Positions 63,121-64,000 of a stretch of DNA of 64,000 nt are shown one piece after another (within the stretch, counting starts at the first letter, position 1; the number at the start of each line of letters is the position of its first letter). A model generated the notes under the pieces. That model was not told where the DNA came from. It saw nothing but the letters and a program-made list of their open reading frames with translations, and made no database searches. Source of the stretch: Sclerodactyla briareus (lineage: Eukaryota > Echinodermata > Holothuroidea > Dendrochirotida > Sclerodactylidae); NCBI GenBank assembly GCA_026419785.1, contig JAODTK010005591.1:62001-126000 (forward strand), read 5' to 3'. Position numbers and translations under genes: made by a program.

Positions 63121-63155
63121 GCTACGCGCCAATCGTTGGTGGCGCTATGCTCAGT
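63121..63155. repeat. gcgcca...tggtggcgc inverted-repeat core
   Basis: gctacgcgccaatcgttggtggcgctatgc is nearly self-complementary and matches the core of the tandem array at 11.9-12.8 kb, as well as a copy near 14875. Confidence 0.55.
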
Positions 63156-63585
63156 GACGCGCAAACACTTTACAGAAGCGCCCTTGCGAATGGCTAGGCT
63201 GTTCCCGCTGCGCAGAGGCGGGCGCCACAGACACCCTCCGGATAAATCATTGAATCCAATCTAATTTCGTATTATTCAGCTTTGTAAGTTGCTGTCGCCG
63301 CTGCGAATAATTGAAAGAATTTTTTACAAAACAACATAAAAAATAACAATGCGGAATGGAAGAAAAACTGCAAAAAACGTTGTTGCTGTTCTTTCTTTTA
63401 CCATAAACTGAACATTTGGGTCATATGACTGAGTAATTCATTATTAATAGTAATTGCTGGTTGGATAACAGAACGTTGGTGTTAATTGAAAAAACGGTGA
63501 TTTTTTTTTCTTCTGCAAATTACCAGATATGTTTTTACAGCGTACATGGCCAGTATTGAGTTCGTTACTTCTCCAAATGTAGTTT

Positions 63586-63719
63586 TCAGAAGGGAGCAAT
63601 ATTTTTCTAGAGTAATACTCACCGACGCATTCCACGTTGCCGTCCACTTCGTTGGAACCCTAAGGAGAGCAAATTTTTCTAGAGTAATACTCACCGACGC
63701 ATTCCACGTTGCCGTCCAC
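63586..63719 (-). repeat. 72-bp tandem duplication of an EGF exon end and its splice donor
   Basis: A 46-base segment at 63602-63647 is repeated exactly at 63674-63719, with similar aaggga(g)agcaa flanks, giving a 72-base period. On the minus strand each copy holds the exon end (GACGGCAACGTGGAATGCGTCG) and a GTGAGT donor. Confidence 0.9.
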
Positions 63720-63828
63720 ATATGGTAGGGAAAACTCAGGACAGGCACATTGTAGTTCCCTTAAGTGTTCACGCATCGTTTACCTTTTTCGCCACCTCTT
63801 TGTCCCATACGTCGCATTGTTTTTATGT
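63695..63828 (-). CDS. Calcium-binding EGF exon with frame slips
   Basis: On the minus strand a strong acceptor (catttttcacag) is followed by acataaaaacaatgcgac, where D-I-N-E-C-D is expected. Three separately framed pieces then appear: CDVWDKEVAKK, ACVNT with GNY, and CACPEFSLPYVDGNVECV, ending at a GTGAGT donor in phase 1 after Val. This order of cysteines and the D-G-N-x-x-C end is a complete calcium-binding EGF module. At least two one-base slips and a TAA separate the pieces. The 134-base length is one short of the phase 1 to phase 1 size. A second copy of the exon end and donor lies 72 bases downstream. Confidence 0.68.
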
Positions 63829-64000
63829 CTGTGAAAAATGTGAAGAGGTGGGAGTAAGACCTTTAAATTGGTTCATTTTTGTCATTCTTAAATTGCAAAA
63901 GGCCTAACTGCATAATGGAGTACAAAAGTCACAGTATGATCCTATCCACGTTTGCCGGCGTCTACATTAATTCTTCGCCTTGCGTTTGTATTCTCCACAT

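Noticed and set aside
63586..63748. Minus- and plus-strand ORFs across the EGF exon end duplication
   Set aside because: They read through the splice donor into intron sequence; the EGF frame is the supported one.

Overview
This window looks like nuclear DNA from a marine invertebrate deuterostome, most likely an echinoderm. It is AT-rich, has no ORF above about 170 codons, and is full of microsatellites, diverged tandem arrays and decayed non-LTR retrotransposons. Two related SINE copies with a 3' tail of the aaagcgcttt...ggctatataa type followed by ATT repeats fit that group. The few recognisable coding pieces are short exons with splice sites, not prokaryotic ORFs. The species cannot be fixed from the sequence.

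Coding content. Every exon I can support lies on the minus strand, spread from about 63.8 kb down to 10.8 kb, and the recognisable domains are extracellular. In transcription order: a calcium-binding EGF exon (63695-63828), a second EGF exon and a half-EGF duplicate of it (58017-58142, 57734-57817), a thrombospondin-type EGF exon with a long N-terminal lead (55461-55724), a FAM171/carboxypeptidase-regulatory-like beta domain (37692-37928), two unrecognised exons with compatible phase (35370-35548, 33263-33400), an orphan exon that may be the first half of an Ig-like domain (20827-21023), a HYR-like exon (18237-18445), an exon resembling the linker region of SVEP1-type proteins (17013-17213), and a sushi/CCP exon (10780-10951). 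The phases of the last three agree with direct splicing, as do those of the 37.9-33.3 kb trio if an alternative donor is used. The set may be one very large mosaic extracellular gene or two to three neighbouring genes; the sequence alone cannot decide. The cysteine-rich exons carry frameshifts or stops while the others are clean, so those pieces are pseudo-exons or contain assembly errors.

Mobile elements. Four decayed LINE fragments are recognised by reverse-transcriptase or C-terminal motifs: 760-1265 (+), 3570-4565 (-), 25300-26400 (-) and 27830-28800 (-). Two SINE copies sit at 38171-38425 and 49999-50415.

Repeats. Degenerate tandem arrays occur at 11.26-11.62, 11.89-12.8, 22.2-22.7, 39.85-40.3, 41.9-42.6 and 52.9-53.9 kb. 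A dispersed repeat pair lies at 13.04 and 43.32 kb. Two GTACTC-hexamer fields flank a 1.7 kb segment (21.2-23.3 kb). At least a dozen pure G or C runs of 10-20 bases are scattered through the window. Long stretches between these features hold nothing I can identify and are listed as such.
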